64,000 bases of DNA from Campanula takesimana (lineage: Eukaryota; Streptophyta; Magnoliopsida; Asterales; Campanulaceae): positions 690,026 through 754,025 of the forward strand of contig JAOWBW010000159.1 in NCBI GenBank assembly GCA_026119855.1. The letters run 5' to 3'. This document shows positions 1 to 12,762 of this stretch, in pieces. The position numbers were made by a program, and so were the translations under genes. The stretch's first letter is position 1. Each line of letters opens with the position of its first letter. A model generated the notes under the pieces. It worked only from the letters and a program-made list of their open reading frames with translations, was not told the origin of the DNA and searched no databases.

Positions 1-251
1 GTCGTCGTCGTCCTCGTCTAAACCAGGTAAAACCCCAAAACCCTTTTTCTTAAACCTCTCATACGAATCCCCCATCTCCCTCCTGTCCTGTAAGCTCCAC
101 TCAGATCATATATTCAGTTTGTTAACTAAATCAAATTAGGGCTCTGTGTTTTTTTTGCCTGATTGATCTGTGTTTTTTTTGTGTTATTTACGTTATTGGG
201 GTTTTCTAACTTTGTTAAATTGATTTGTGTTTGAAGGAGAAGCCAGAATCA
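1..251 (+). promoter_or_regulatory. Upstream/5' leader of the OXA1 gene, cut by the window edge
   Basis: The window begins 251 bp before the chosen ATG. The stretch is pyrimidine-rich (GTC repeats at the very start, then T runs). A leader intron is possible because GT-rich and T-rich tracts precede the coding start, but no junction can be fixed from sequence alone. Confidence 0.35.
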
Positions 252-3200
252 ATGGCTTATCGGCGAACGCTCGCAACACGAGCCAAAATTTTCGCTCAAC
301 ATCGATTTAGCCCCACATTTGCATTTACCCATCACGAAGACGATCGGAAAAACCAGCATGAAGATCCCAAAATCGACAATTTCACCAACAATCGGTCGTT
401 TAGTAGCTTCACTAACTCTTCTTTCATGGGGTTTGGACCGCAGTTTCGAGATCGAGGATGTTCCCCATTTGTTCATCCTATGATGATGAGTGGAATGTTT
501 TTGGGTAGACATATGTCGACAGCTATTGGGGAAGGGGGTGATAAAATTGAGTATATTTCTGATTTTTCTGAGGTTTTGACTGATAAGGCTGTGGAGGTAG
601 CCACTTCTCAAGCACCTGCGATGAGTGAAGTCGCCATTGCTACTGCTGATTCGTGGTTTCCAGTGGCGGCATTGCAGTATGTTATTGATGGAGTTCATAA
701 TGTTACAGGATTCAACTGGTAAGTGATTAACTGACTTCAAACTTTTCTTTATGCTGATTAAAAGCTTTGCTAGTGTTTGTTGCCTATAGTCAGTGTATTG
801 AGAATTTTATGATGGCGCTTTTGATGCAAAATCCGTAAAAAAATGTGAATTATAAAGTGAATACAATTTGATTAGAACGGGAAGGTTGTCTACAAGATTT
901 GTGCTTATAGAAGTTGAAACTATATAAATTTGATTAAGAGGGAGAAGTTTATATGTTAACTTGTCCGGTAGTGGAATGCACACTGTTAAGAATTTTAACT
1001 ATGAAGGACAAAAATTCTTGAGCTGATGGTTTATAAGGAACCTGACAAACCTTAGATTTAGAAGTTTGGTGCTAAAATTTAGAAGAGTTAATGCTCTTGT
1101 CGATACTGTTGAGAGTTTCAAGGGATGATGATTCATGAGTATCTTTGTATTATTTGTTTACAGTTACGAATTTTGCAGCAATGCAACTGTTGATTAAGGG
1201 AATATGACCTTAAAAGGAACTGTTATTTCATCATTGGAAAGGCTTAAACTCTTGAAAATATATTTTATGAAAGGCGGTACTGAACCTACCAAAATGGACG
1301 AATGAAGCGACTATTAGTTTATCAGATAACGGAGTTCTTATTATCAGAGTTATGTTATTTTCTTAGTGGACGTCATAGTTTCAGGATTTTTTGTTGCGTT
1401 CTCTTGTTGAACCGCAAGTCATGTTAGATCTCGTATCAAGGTTTATCTTCTGAAAAGTTTGGATTCTAGCATTTTCCTAGCACTTTCAATATCCAAAAAT
1501 TGGTATAAAGTGGACATATTTAATTGGGATCCTATCATTTTCCTAGCACTTTCAATGTAACATGGTGCAAACTGCAAAGTAGGAATAAAGAAAAATCTAA
1601 ACTATAACTTGAGAGACACTATAATGATAAAAGTAATAGACTATAGTTTCTATTTTCCATGAATGTTAATCAATTCATCTTTTTAAGAGATCCCTCTGCC
1701 TACACTTTGAGAAATATCTCTGTTCTGCTACATAAGCACTCTTGTTCATTCTTTGTATGACAATTAACAATTGATGTAGGTATTGTAGTCGTTTTCTTGG
1801 CAAGACTCACGTCAAGGTTCTGAGTAGATTCTCATATTTGCAATCATATTTCTCCAAAACAATGTATCTGACGTGCAATATAGTGCACTTTTGACATGAC
1901 TAGCAGTAATAAAAAGCTTTTCTTTCTGTCAGGTGGGCAAGCATAGTTGTAACAACTCTTATGATTAGAATGTTGACACTTCCATTCACGATTAATCAAC
2001 TTAAAGCTACTTCAAAATTGACTGTGAGTTCAAATTTTCTATCTGCCATTTGCTTTCATTCCCTTTTGCCTTACTATTTTCAAGTTTCATCTGCTTACTG
2101 ATAATGTGTTGCAATATTTTCAATTAATATAGTTTCTCATAGTGCCTTCAAAGGTTTGTTTAGATCTCAATTTCTCCTGAAGTACATTTTCATTGCATGC
2201 GATATGGAGGTTCTTTATTACAGATTTAAAGGGGCATATCTCGTTCGCGGAGTAAGGTTTCTTTGTAGTAAAGGTGCCAAATCAAAATTCCCACATAGAG
2301 GACTTGCATGTAGGTTCTAAAAAACGCTAGGCGGTCGCTAGGCGCCGAAGCAGCGCCTAGCGCCTACGCGGGGTCTAGACGGAACTTAGGCGGGGCCGAG
2401 AATTCAGAAATAGTTATAATATCCTAGGCGGGACTTAGGCGTTTCATGAACGCCTAGCGCCTAGGCGGCCTAGACGGACGTCTTTTAGAACACTATGGAG
2501 TATGCACTACCATAGTTGTCAAAAGCGTCGCCCGCCTCGTGTCTCGCTTTTTTCGTCGCTTTTCGAGTTCGTCGCTTCTTCCCCGGCCAGGCGGGCCATG
2601 ATCGCTTTTTTAGGAAAAGCGACGCTTTTTTCAAAAACGTGAGAAGCAAAAAAAGCGACGCTTTTAAGGAAAAGCATGATAGTGGAAAACTTATTGCTGA
2701 TTTGTCGTTTGTCGTCAAACTACGTCCTTTTATTTGTTCTTATAGCAGTCGGCTTCTTGTTTGTAGCCTAATTTCACCTACTTTTACAAATCCATGACTT
2801 GAATGATGAGGAAGATGATGATAGTGCTTGATTTTCTTTATGTCTATTTATGTTAAAAACTTCATGTTTATTTCACTCTCAAACTAGCAGTCTAGTACTT
2901 ATTTTGTTAATTTGAACGTAGTACTACCAGTACCCATGTGTCTTATGTCTTGATATTCATACTTTTGGGTTTTGGTTATGTTAATCATACTATTAAACGT
3001 GGAATTGTGATAATTATTTAGTGTTTTATTCTAGTTAATAACATGGTTTAAGCTTTTTTTTTTATGTGTTACATGTATATATGTAGATATTCTTGATTTG
3101 AACTATATTTTTTCTATTTTTCAACATTGCTCGCTTTTTTGTCGCCCGCCTCTCGCCTCGCTTTTCGCCTCGCTCGGATACCTTTCGCCCGCCTCTCGCT

Positions 3201-6200
3201 TCTCGCCTTTGACAACTATGTGCACTACGTAATTGCCTGGTAGCACCTATAATTTCTTACTCATAAAAAGAGTATCGCGCTCATGCTGGAAGGCTCATCT
3301 AGCAAATAGCATGGTAAGTAACTTTTCAGGCTAATGGGATAATTATTGATAGAATATATAAGAAAATATGAAGCCTGTTACTATAAAGATTGAAATAATC
3401 TCAATTTGAAGCTCCCCTTATGCTGTGAACAGTGTGAGATCACCACCTTTTTTTTTTTTGATAAACCTTTATAATTCATTTCTTGGCTTGAAATGCATTA
3501 TCCGTAAGTTCATTGGTCTCAACTGCAGGCGAGACTCTACAAATTGTGCAGAGTCTCATGTGAGGTTTCACGGGGGCAGTTTAAACCAGTTCATGGTCTC
3601 AACGGAATCATCAAAGGAAGGAATACTGATTCTGCATTTTCCATCTAATCCTGTCTAAATCAGAAGTGGCCACTTTCAGACGACTCCTTCAGCTGAAACC
3701 AAGGAGAAGCAATATCGTACTACATTTTCTTTGAGCAATTATCACAAATTGTTATTCTCTAGCTACACACTACAAGAGCAAACATGACACTACCAAAAGA
3801 TGAACTAGTGGCGAAGCCAATTTTTCTTTTTCAAAGGGAGGCGAAATTGCTCGTGGGTAAAAACTTTTACTTTCACATAGAAATTTGACACAAAGGGGGT
3901 CAAAATAATATCATAGTACGAATTTTACCACAATTAAAGGGGGTTGGGTCGAAATTAAAAAAAAATGTATTTTTAGTATACCTTACATAACTTTGTACGT
4001 ACTAAAATAATGTTTTTAAAAATCAAGGAGGTCAAGGGACCCCCCCTTGACCATAAGTTGGCTTCGCCATTGAAATGAACGTAGTTGATCTCTTCTGAAA
4101 TCTTTAAGTTCATATTGGAGAAAAGCAGATGTAGTATCGGGTAATCAAGCTTTACCAGCTATCCGAAGCAAGTTGTTTATCCTTTTGGTTAGTTGCTTGA
4201 TTTTAGATGTTGAAAGTTTGTTCCAGGTGCCTAAGGAGATAATTGCAGAGCTGTGGTTTGTTTGGCACCTATCTCATCTCGGATGGAGTTATGGAGAAAA
4301 GATGGTGGTCGCTGGGCTAGCCTTGGCCATATAATATGTATTTATGGGGCATCAACTGCTCTGAGGATACGGCTTATCATGACAGGTGGTCATCTGGCAA
4401 TGATCGTACTGGGTTTACATTGTTCATGTGATATGCTCAGGTGGTCCTTGAAGATGTAGTACTGGTAGGTGGTCATTGGGCCACACTTGTAGGCTTAAGG
4501 GCTTTAGCATTGCCCCCCTCCCACGGGGCACGATTGTCTTCCGTGAAAGGGAAGGGGGTTAACTTATATGTGTATAATGATGTTTGGCAATCTGACATGG
4601 CAGTTACTCATTGGTACTAAGCGCGAAATTTGCACCAGAAGTAGCTAAACATATCTAAAATTGCTAATATGTCGTAATTAAGTACATAGTTATCTGTAAA
4701 GATCAATAATAATATAAATTACTTAATTTGCTGAATGGGTAGGATTGAACTGGAACATGCCATAAGCACATATTTTCTTCCTTACTTTATCTATTGTCTT
4801 GCTTCCCTTCAGGCTTTTTTCTGGATGAAATATGATATTGGGACATGATCAACCAGGAACTCAGCAATAACTTGGCTATTTGAGCATTAGCTTCATTAGT
4901 CCAGGGATTCACTTTTCTGATAGCTGAAAGTGTATGTTTGTGTAGTGGTTTTGTACTAGTATTAGCTAGGATTACTTTCATTGAGGCTCGAGATATTAGC
5001 TCTGCTCTAAAAGTTTGTTCTTTTGGGTACATTTCTGGTAGACTGACAGATGCCATGTATTTATCTTCATTTTCCATTACGTTTAGGCCCTGTTTTTCTC
5101 CATGGTGTATGTTCTCATCTTTGCCTGTTTAAAATTGTCAAGGGAGATATTTAATGGTTTGTATATCTTATGCAGATTATGAGGCCACGCTTGGAGGAGA
5201 TTAAGGAAGAGATGCAAAATAGGGTATGCACATCTTAAGATTTATGTATTAACACTAAAGATGATACCAGCTATTGGCTTCATACTGCTCATTATGTGCA
5301 CATAGCTTTAAGAACTTATTAGTGACGTCCTATAGGTCCAATTGACCTCCATTTAAAGAGTTTTGGACCGTTTTATTTATTTTAATATGGTTGAGTATAA
5401 AAAAAAGCACGAGAGATCTATTTGATGCCATTTGCTAGTATCATGGGATCCATGTAAGCCCTTATAACGATTTTGGTTATTTCATTGCCTCAACCCCTCC
5501 ATGTTTGGTGATATTAGCTTCAGAATATGGAACTTAATGGTAATAAATCAAGGTCTTACCATGCTCTTGGTTGATGAACCTTTTTGCCTAGTGTTATTAT
5601 TTTAATGCAGTAAAGATTCTCATCCTTCTTAAGGAACATATCCGTTGTAATCATTATATTATCTTTTCATTTCAGGGTATGAGTCCATCAGCTGTGAGTG
5701 AAGGCCAGGAAAAAATGCAGAAGATATTTAAGGAGTATGAATCTTCTGCACATGCTTCTTCAACGAATTCAATTGTTAAAAACAATAACCCTTTAGCTAC
5801 ATGATTGCATTTTTCTGGTAGTTATGCGTGTCATTGTTGCTTCTATCATTGATGGATACGAAGTGCACATAATTCCAGAGACTGACTTCACCTGCCAATA
5901 AGAGCCATTTTTCCTTATGCTAATAGGTCTTTTTTCTATGCCCTAATAAAGGAAAAAAGTTGAAAGTATTATTGTTCAGCCACCTTTTATGTTTTGTTTT
6001 TCCAAAGATCTGAAATTATAGAGTTACTGGAATCATAATTATAATCCTTCCATGAATTTTTTGTGTCCTTCACTCCTACATCAGTTTTCATTTTCCGTGC
6101 TTCTTTAAGTGATTATTGATGCTGAAGTTAGCCCTATTTTTTTTTTCTGTATATTATTTTACTGCAGATATGGTGTAACACCGTGGACTCCCTTGAAAGG

Positions 6201-9200
6201 GCTGCTTATCCAAGGTCCTGTCTTCGTCAGTTTTTTTCTCGCTGTAAGAGAAAATTATCTGCACCCTTTACTATAAGGCTTACTTTGGTTCAATTTCATT
6301 TCCAACCACTGTACTTACACTTGACTTCCACTTTAACCATAACGCTTTACTTTTTGCACAAAAACCATTGTACTTTGGGAAACCTCTCATCCCGACCCCA
6401 CATTCGTGTCTGATCTAGGGGTGGCAAAATGGGTGTTTTGGGTGTATCCATTAAAGTTAAAATATCCGGATATCCAATGGATTTTTAACTTTAATGGGTA
6501 AACCCAAAACACCCATTTTGCCACCCCTAGTCTGATCGATGCTTAATTCGTGCCCTAATCTGCAATTTTTTGGTGGGGATGAGAGGTTTCCCAAAGTACA
6601 ATGGTTTTTGTGCAAAAACTAAAGTATGATGGTTAAAGTCGAAGTCGGGTAAAAGTTAATGGTTGAAAATGAAATTAAACTTACTTTTAGTTGTTTTGTC
6701 TTCAATTTTGAATATATTCAGATAATTACTGGGCATGTTTTTCAAACCATCCTTGTACTTTAGGCCGATCAAATAATTTGTATTCGAACTGCGATTTGAC
6801 TAAATATTTAACTCTATGGTATCAATTGATATAATATTGTCCTTCTGCCTTGTAACACAAAAAAATAATCATACTAAAGTGCAAATATGCAGTGTATGTG
6901 ATCAAGTTTAATGTGCATAACTGAATTTTCATTTTCCAACTGATTGCATAACTAAAAGGTAGCAAAATAAAAATAAAAATGGGTTGACTACACTTTGCTG
7001 TCTCTGTCTGTCTCTCTCTCTCTCTCTCTCCATCCACGTACATATCCACTTTGATGCCACATCAGAGGTTGCCATACCCTACCATCTCAAAAATGAAAAT
7101 TTATTACTCTTTTCTAAAACTTTATGACAATGGGGTAAAGCAGCTGATTTAAAGAAACCACATTAATTGATCTAGTCCGAAGTTTACATGGTGATCTGAT
7201 AATTACAAATCTTAGATCTGTTTCAATCCAGTAAAAGAAGAATAAGTACTATTGCTGTTGCCTTTAGGATGATGTATATATATGCTTTTGTTGAGGAATT
7301 AATCCAGTGTTATCAATATGGTATACAAACTATAGTGTTAAGGATGGTGACTCAGGTGTAATGACGATAATGGAGGGCTGACAGCTGACTTGTAGGATTG
7401 TTGACGAATTCTCTGCTTGTGGGTTCATATGTGTTAAAACTTTCTTAATTCAACCTTGTTTGACTTTTACCTTAAGAGTACCCTTTTGCTCATGAAAACT
7501 AGTCTCATGCACTGTACGTGTCTACTAATCTTCGATGTTTTTACTGGAATCTGAGGAAAGCGACATTGAACCGATTGAATTTTAGTTATATATTTAGTTA
7601 AATTGAATTATGGAAACTATTGTGTACCTGGTAATTCGCCCTAACTTTTGGCATAAACATATGTTACTTTTTTTCAATCATTACTCAGTTTTCTTATATC
7701 TTTGTCATTCTTTTTGTAGATTCAAAACATGGTGGAAAAAGTACCATCATTTAAAGAAGGTGGAGCATTTTGGTTTACTGATCTGACGACTCCAGATACT
7801 TTGTATCTCCTTCCTGTTGTAACGGCGTTGACATTCTGGATTGTGGTGGAGGTAAGCTTTCTTCTGGCAGATAAATTTACTTATTGCAGATTCGTTTAGT
7901 GATGGGCAGCATTGTGTTTATGTACAACAGGAGCTAAGATTGACTAGCTTTACAATGAAACTTCTGAATTCATTTTCTGGATCTTTGTTTAGGCTGTGAA
8001 AAGATTTTAGAGCTTCTATAATTGTGAGGAAAACGTAATGTTTATCGAGTTCCATTTTGTTTGTGCACATCTTTGTCAGTTTTTTTCTTCAAAAAGCTGC
8101 ATTTTAGCTTAAAAGATATGAAAAGGCCACATTTTGAATAAATATACCAAACTCATCTATACAAACGACCCCGTGCGTTAATAGTTGCTTTTTGAAAAAA
8201 CAACAAAACATTACATTTTTGTAAGGAGTATATTACCAAACCATGCAATGTGCTATACCCTCGATTTCACCAAAAGTAACGTAGTATACTAGTATCTAGT
8301 GACAGCATAATCCAATATAGTTTCGGGATTTTTTTTACTAATAATGCAACTCAGTTGGATGATGTTAAATATGATTGACGAAATGATGACATGTACAATA
8401 TTTTGAGTAATATGTTAAATGGTCAATCAACACATTAAAATTTTTAATGCCGGTTACCGAGTTAAGAAAGCCTCCTTGTCCTCCATCCCCACCAACTGGA
8501 CCCTCCCAAGCCCTTAGCATATCTCCCTAATTGAATTTCCCACACCAGTGACACCACCCACCATTGTTGACCCCTTACTCCTCCTAACCCATTATCACCC
8601 CCGCTCACACCCCTCCCTCCCCAGCCACCCTCCTCCCCCACCACCTACCACCCACCATTGCGGGGAAAGATTTTGAACTCTTTTTTTTCTTTTCTTTAAT
8701 TTCTGCTATTGTTGTGTGTGCTTGATGGTGGTGGTTGCGGCGGACTGGTGGTAGGTGGGTGGTGGATGTTGGCGGTGTGATTGGTTGTGGACTGATGGGG
8801 AAGATGAAGAGGGAGGGAGTGTGGGGTAGATAAGGGGATGAATATGGATATGAGTTATAATTTTAGCGGGTGTTTGTCATTTTCTTAACAGATGTTGGTG
8901 CATTTAACGGGGGTTAGTTTTCTTCTTATGTGGCATGCTGACTAGAATGCCATGTGGGCATTGTCATTAAGTTTTTTGACGTCGTTAGGGTGTCCGCTAG
9001 TACATTTCTTTATATGTAACTACTTGAGAAAGTACATTTCAATAAGATGTCACTAGGTAGTACATTGCATTGATTGTAAAACTGAAAAAGTACTATGCAT
9101 ATTCTTGTCATTCACCCATTTTGTAAAAAGCTGCTATTGAAAGCTGTTACTTGAGAAAGTACATTTCTTGTGCCTGCGAACTTTCCAAAGAGAGTGGAGA

Positions 9201-12200
9201 AATCCTTCATGTCATGTCGCTGCACTTTGTATTATATGCTAACTCATCTGGGCCCTAATTCAAATAGCATTCTCTATTTTCCTTCTTGCTTTAGCCCAAC
9301 GTTTACTTTTATTTTCCGAATATTCAGGAAATAATTACTTGTTTGTCACCAGAAATTTCAGTTCACATCCCACGCATATTCTACATTATAGCTTATATTA
9401 CAAAAGATCACCATCAGGTTTGTTGGTGTTCTTGATAGGAATTTTATCAGTAGTCATCCATCGTGCACAAGTATTAAACATGAGTTGTGCTGAAATAAAT
9501 ATTTGATCAATCAATTTTACCTTTAGAAAATAAAACAAAAGTTGTCTGTGAAATTTCTTCTTCCAGACTCCTTCAACTTCTTGCTGCAGTGTAGATATGA
9601 GCCATAACTTGTGTCATAAAACTACACTGAAACTGATAGTTCCATGTTTAAGGGATCATATTTTAACCTGATAAAACACCCATAACCAGTGTGATAGATT
9701 CTTTTTGATGAAGGTACTACTGATATATGATCATATGTTAAGATGTCGATTTGTTTAGTTAGTTTTTCTATAAATTAATATCTGGCCTTTTGCAGTGCAA
9801 CATGCAAGACGGTATGGAAGGTAATCCTGCTGCTAACACCATGAAAAACGTCTCAAGAGTTTTTGCTCTTTTGACAGTCCCACTCACCATGAGTTTTCCA
9901 AAGGTATGTCATTCTTTTGACTCGGCAAATAAATTATCTAGACCAGATTAGCTCACAACTTCTCATTCTAACTTGATGGACCATTTTTACAATAAAGAAA
10001 GTGATAATCCCTGTCCTTAAGTGAGTGTCCATTTTCCTAAAGTTTGTGACCTTAAGCTTCTAATTCCAAACATATGAAGTATCATTGTTAACAATGTTTT
10101 CTCTATGTTTTTCCACTGTCCATTCTCTTGTTATTGTAACTATAATCTTATTGTCTTCCCCGTGATTGATAAAACTCATAAAGTAAAGATAAATTTACTT
10201 TTCAAAATTTTCAAAATCTTACAATTCTCGCAAGGTTGTTTTACACTTCGTGTCCATGTACAAAAGCAGGTTTAGAAACTTCACATTTCTAATATCAGTA
10301 AAACTGTGTTTGGGGGGTGGGTGGGTGGGTTTGATAAATTAATAATTGCAACATTATTCATTTGAATATCTGGAATGTCGATGCACCAAAGAATTGGAGA
10401 GGCCTTGTAATTCACCGAATATTGTTCTTAATATATTGTGTCACTAAGTTATAGTCTATGGCCCATTTCCCATTGGCAGCTTTGATTTATTATGGTTGTA
10501 TGTCTACAGGCCATTTTCTGTTACTGGATTACTGCTAACCTATACTCGCTTGGGTATGGACTTGGTGAGTCGTACACATTTTTTCTTTGATGCTGATTCA
10601 TAGGTTTTTTTGCCTGATTCATTTGGAAGTCCCATACATATTTTGGATCTAATTTACAAATTCTGACCTTTGAGGTGGTCAGATAGATTTCGTACCATCT
10701 TAAAATAACATTATTCGGGTTGCTCCATTGTTACTTGGAGGTTACAGACGGATTCTCTGATTGTTGCATTAGCAAGACCCTGTTAAATATTAGGGCAAAT
10801 GACAATTTAGGGCCCAATGTTGACATGCTTTTCACGATTAGGGGCCCGATGTTTCAATTTCATCGATTTAGGGCCCAATGTGGTCAAATATGGTCAATTT
10901 GGGGCTTTTTAATGAATTTCGTTAGAAAACTCAGTTAAGTTACATGTGACGCGCATGTGATGGAGAAATTAGATCATTTTGAAATTAAAATCAGTTTTAA
11001 GAGGTTAAATGTAAATATTTAAAATAAAAGGGTTGCAATAATATTAATTCTATATTCTAATATTGAATAATCAATTAATATTTTTTTTAAAAAAAAATCT
11101 TATTTAAAATTAATAAATTAATTTTTTATTTTCATCGATTGCTCAAAAAAATATCAATTATTTTACATTTTCTAAAGAAAATAAAAATTTATTAATTTCA
11201 TTGTTGTACATTATTAAATATACACCACTTTGATGCACAATTTTAACTTATAAAATTTCTTGTTCTATCCCAAATGGTGTTTTGGAGGTGGTTTTTCATA
11301 TATATGATAATTGTGCATCAAAGTGTTGTAGATTTAATTGATGTAACAATGGAATTAATAAAATTATTATCCATTTTAGAATTATAATTTATTTTAGAAA
11401 ATGTACAATAATTGATTATTTTTTACCAACTGGTGAAAATATAAATTATTTTATTAATTTTAAATAAAAAATTTATTTTTATCAGTTATACTTTTTAAAT
11501 TAATTTTTTAATAATTTATTATTCAATATTAGAAAATAAATTTAGTATTGTTATAACCCTTTTAATTTAAATATTTTCATTTAACCCCTAAAAATGATTT
11601 TAAATTAAAATTGATCAAATATCTCCATCACATGCGCGACACATGGAACTTAACTGAGTTTTCTAACGGAATTCGTTAAAAAGCCCCAAATTGACCACAT
11701 TGGGCCCTAAATCAATGAAATTGAAACATCAGGGCCCCTAATCGTGAAAAGCATGTCAACATTGGGCCCTAAATTGTCATTTGCCCTAAATATTATTTTA
11801 TGGGTCCCACACTTATTGGAAGCCTTGTGCACTATGCTGCCCTTTACCGTCTTTTAACATTGTTTCATACTCCTTCCATACCAGAAATATAGTCCCATTT
11901 GACTTTCTATGGTCACACAAGTGAACTTTGACCAAACATTTGTTAATCTACTCGTCCCAATAAAATCCTAATAATTGTACTCATTATACTCCCTCCGTCC
12001 CATTTATTTTGGCCACGCTTGACTTTCTTAGTCAACACAAGCGAACTTTGACCAAACATTAATGTCTATCCAATCGTCCGAGTGAAATTCAAAAAATGTT
12101 AATGATAGATCACTTAATATTTATGAATAACAACTTTTAAAATTTCATTAGGATGATTGGATTGACATTATTGGTTAGTCAAAGTTTGCTTGTAGTGACC

Positions 12201-12762
12201 AAAAATATATAATGTGGCCAATATAAATGGGACGGAGGGAGTATTTATCAACTACAATTTTCGGAATTTCACTGGGATGATTAGATTGACATTAATATTT
12301 GGTAAAAGCCCACTTAAATTGACCATAAATGATCAAATGGACCATCTTTCCAGGACGGAAGGAGTATGTAGAGATGGCTCAGTAGACTCTTTCTTATTAT
12401 TTTTCGTTTAATTTGATTCAGTGATAAAAAATCATGGAGTCAAGAAGTTCTTGAATATTCCCATAATTGTACCACCGCCTCCCGGTGCTGGTGGATCGGC
12501 TAAACCAGCCTTCTCACTGATGGAGGCAGTTAAGAAATACGCAGAAGCACAGAAGCAACTGGTGATTCAATCAAAGACACAATCAAACGGTGGTAATCAA
12601 GAAATATCCTCATCAACGGTTGATAAGCAACAAGCCAGTTCCTCCCCTACGGAAGTAAAGAAACCTACTACTCATAGAATACCTTCATCATCAGTTCTTA
12701 GTCACAGGATCAAAAGCTTAGAAAAAGAAGTGAAGGGACGGAAGAAGGGTAAGAAGAAGTAA
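252..12762 (+). CDS. OXA1: OXA1-type mitochondrial inner-membrane insertase, 9 exons
   Basis: Exons: 252-718, 1933-2023, 5176-5223, 5676-5734, 6168-6243, 7720-7851, 9796-9903, 10510-10564, 12422-12762. All introns are GT-AG and every junction keeps frame, giving 458 aa. The protein is of the YidC/Oxa1/Alb3 family, which inserts mitochondrially and nuclear encoded subunits into the inner membrane. The N-terminus is rich in Arg, Ser and Thr, as expected for a mitochondrial presequence. The insertase core starts near residue 135 and includes the motifs FPVAALQYVIDG, RMLTLPFTINQLK, EKMQKIFKEYGVTPWTPLKG, LLIQGPVFVSFFLA, a helix around LYLLPVVTALTFWIVVE, and CYWITANLYSLGYG. The C-terminal tail after PPPPG is lysine-rich, ending in a run of basic residues typical of the ribosome-binding tail of mitochondrial Oxa1. 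There are no TPR repeats, which argues for OXA1 rather than OXA2. The start at 252 was chosen because the upstream in-frame ATG at 225 lacks family similarity. Family assignment is strong; exact orthology is inferred. Confidence 0.93.
2314..2491. mobile_element. Small GC-rich foldback MITE in OXA1 intron 2
   Basis: The ends are inverted copies (GTTCTAAAA ... TTTTAGAAC). The interior is packed with CGCCTAGGCG-like palindromic words, far more GC-rich than the surrounding intron. No clear target duplication was found, so the superfamily is left open. Confidence 0.6.
2511..3220. mobile_element. hAT-type non-autonomous element in OXA1 intron 2, 8-bp TSD
   Basis: The terminal inverted repeat is CATAGTTGTCAAA followed by GCG-rich sequence at both ends (right end reads TTTGACAACTATG). 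It is flanked by a perfect 8-bp duplication TGCACTAC at 2503-2510 and 3221-3228. An 8-bp duplication and CA..TG ends are typical of hAT elements. The 710-bp body carries GTCGC/CTCGC repeats at both ends and an AT-rich middle; no transposase reading frame is seen. Confidence 0.85.
3809..4069. mobile_element. MITE with TGGCGAAGCCAA ends in OXA1 intron 2
   Basis: The inverted ends are TGGCGAAGCCAA and TTGGCTTCGCCA, enclosing about 260 bp with G-runs and C-runs near the ends. A related but opposite-oriented sequence (TGGTGAAGCCAC..., with GACCCCTTT blocks) occurs at about 46760-46960. Confidence 0.65.
6278..6684. mobile_element. Inverted-repeat (foldback) element in OXA1 intron 5, split by a hAT MITE
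   Basis: The left arm (about 6278-6407) and right arm (about 6538-6684) are inverted copies. They share the word CAAAAACCATTGTACTTTGG and its complement, plus AATTTCATTT near the outer ends. The loop is interrupted by the 114-bp hAT MITE at 6416-6529. Outer boundaries are approximate and no target duplication was fixed. Confidence 0.7.
6416..6529. mobile_element. 114-bp hAT MITE nested in an inverted-repeat element
   Basis: The ends are TAGGGGTGGCAAAATGGGT and its exact complement, and nearly the whole unit is a hairpin. It has a perfect 8-bp target duplication GTCTGATC at 6408-6415 and 6530-6537. It is shorter than most autonomous-derived copies and has no coding capacity. Confidence 0.9.
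7002..7030. repeat. (CT)n microsatellite in OXA1 intron 5
   Basis: Simple CT/TCTG repeat. It creates a spurious Arg-Glu reading frame on the minus strand. Confidence 0.85.
8330..8990. other. C-rich then G-rich insert in OXA1 intron 6
   Basis: About 8460-8650 is strongly C-rich (CCACC, CCTCC words) and about 8700-8830 strongly G-rich, in an otherwise AT-rich intron. This is an imperfect mirror like the interior of the MULE at 61623-62859. Similar words near both edges hint at degenerate inverted ends, but no target duplication could be fixed. Probably a decayed non-autonomous DNA transposon. Confidence 0.35.
10792..11787. mobile_element. Long foldback element (~1 kb) in the last OXA1 intron, possibly MULE-like
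   Basis: The ends are AGGGCAAATGACAATTTAGG and its complement. Inverted similarity continues through the body to a central pair (ACTTTGATGCACAATT at about 11230 and its complement near 11310), so almost the whole 996 bp is dyad-symmetric with arms of roughly 450 bp. It is flanked by the 7-bp direct repeat AAATATT at 10785-10791 and 11788-11794. There is no coding capacity. Long inverted arms suggest a MULE or foldback element; the 7-bp duplication is shorter than the 9-bp MULE norm. Confidence 0.8.
11870..12364. mobile_element. Outer Stowaway-type MITE in the last OXA1 intron
   Basis: Ends CTCCTTCCATACC and GGACGGAAGGAG, flanked by TA on both sides (11868-11869 and 12365-12366), as expected for Tc1/mariner-type MITEs. 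It carries subterminal TTTGACTT/GACCAAACATT and complementary words. It is interrupted by a second Stowaway. Confidence 0.8.
11989..12241. mobile_element. Inner Stowaway MITE nested in another Stowaway
   Basis: Perfectly matched ends CTCCCTCCGTCCCATTTA and complement, with TA duplication at 11987-11988 and 12242-12243. It lies wholly inside the 11870-12364 element and belongs to the same general family, so it inserted later. Confidence 0.85.

Noticed and set aside
249..740. 163-aa frame on the minus strand opposite OXA1 exon 1
   Set aside because: Shadow of the real exon; no family similarity, and the plus strand continues through spliced exons.
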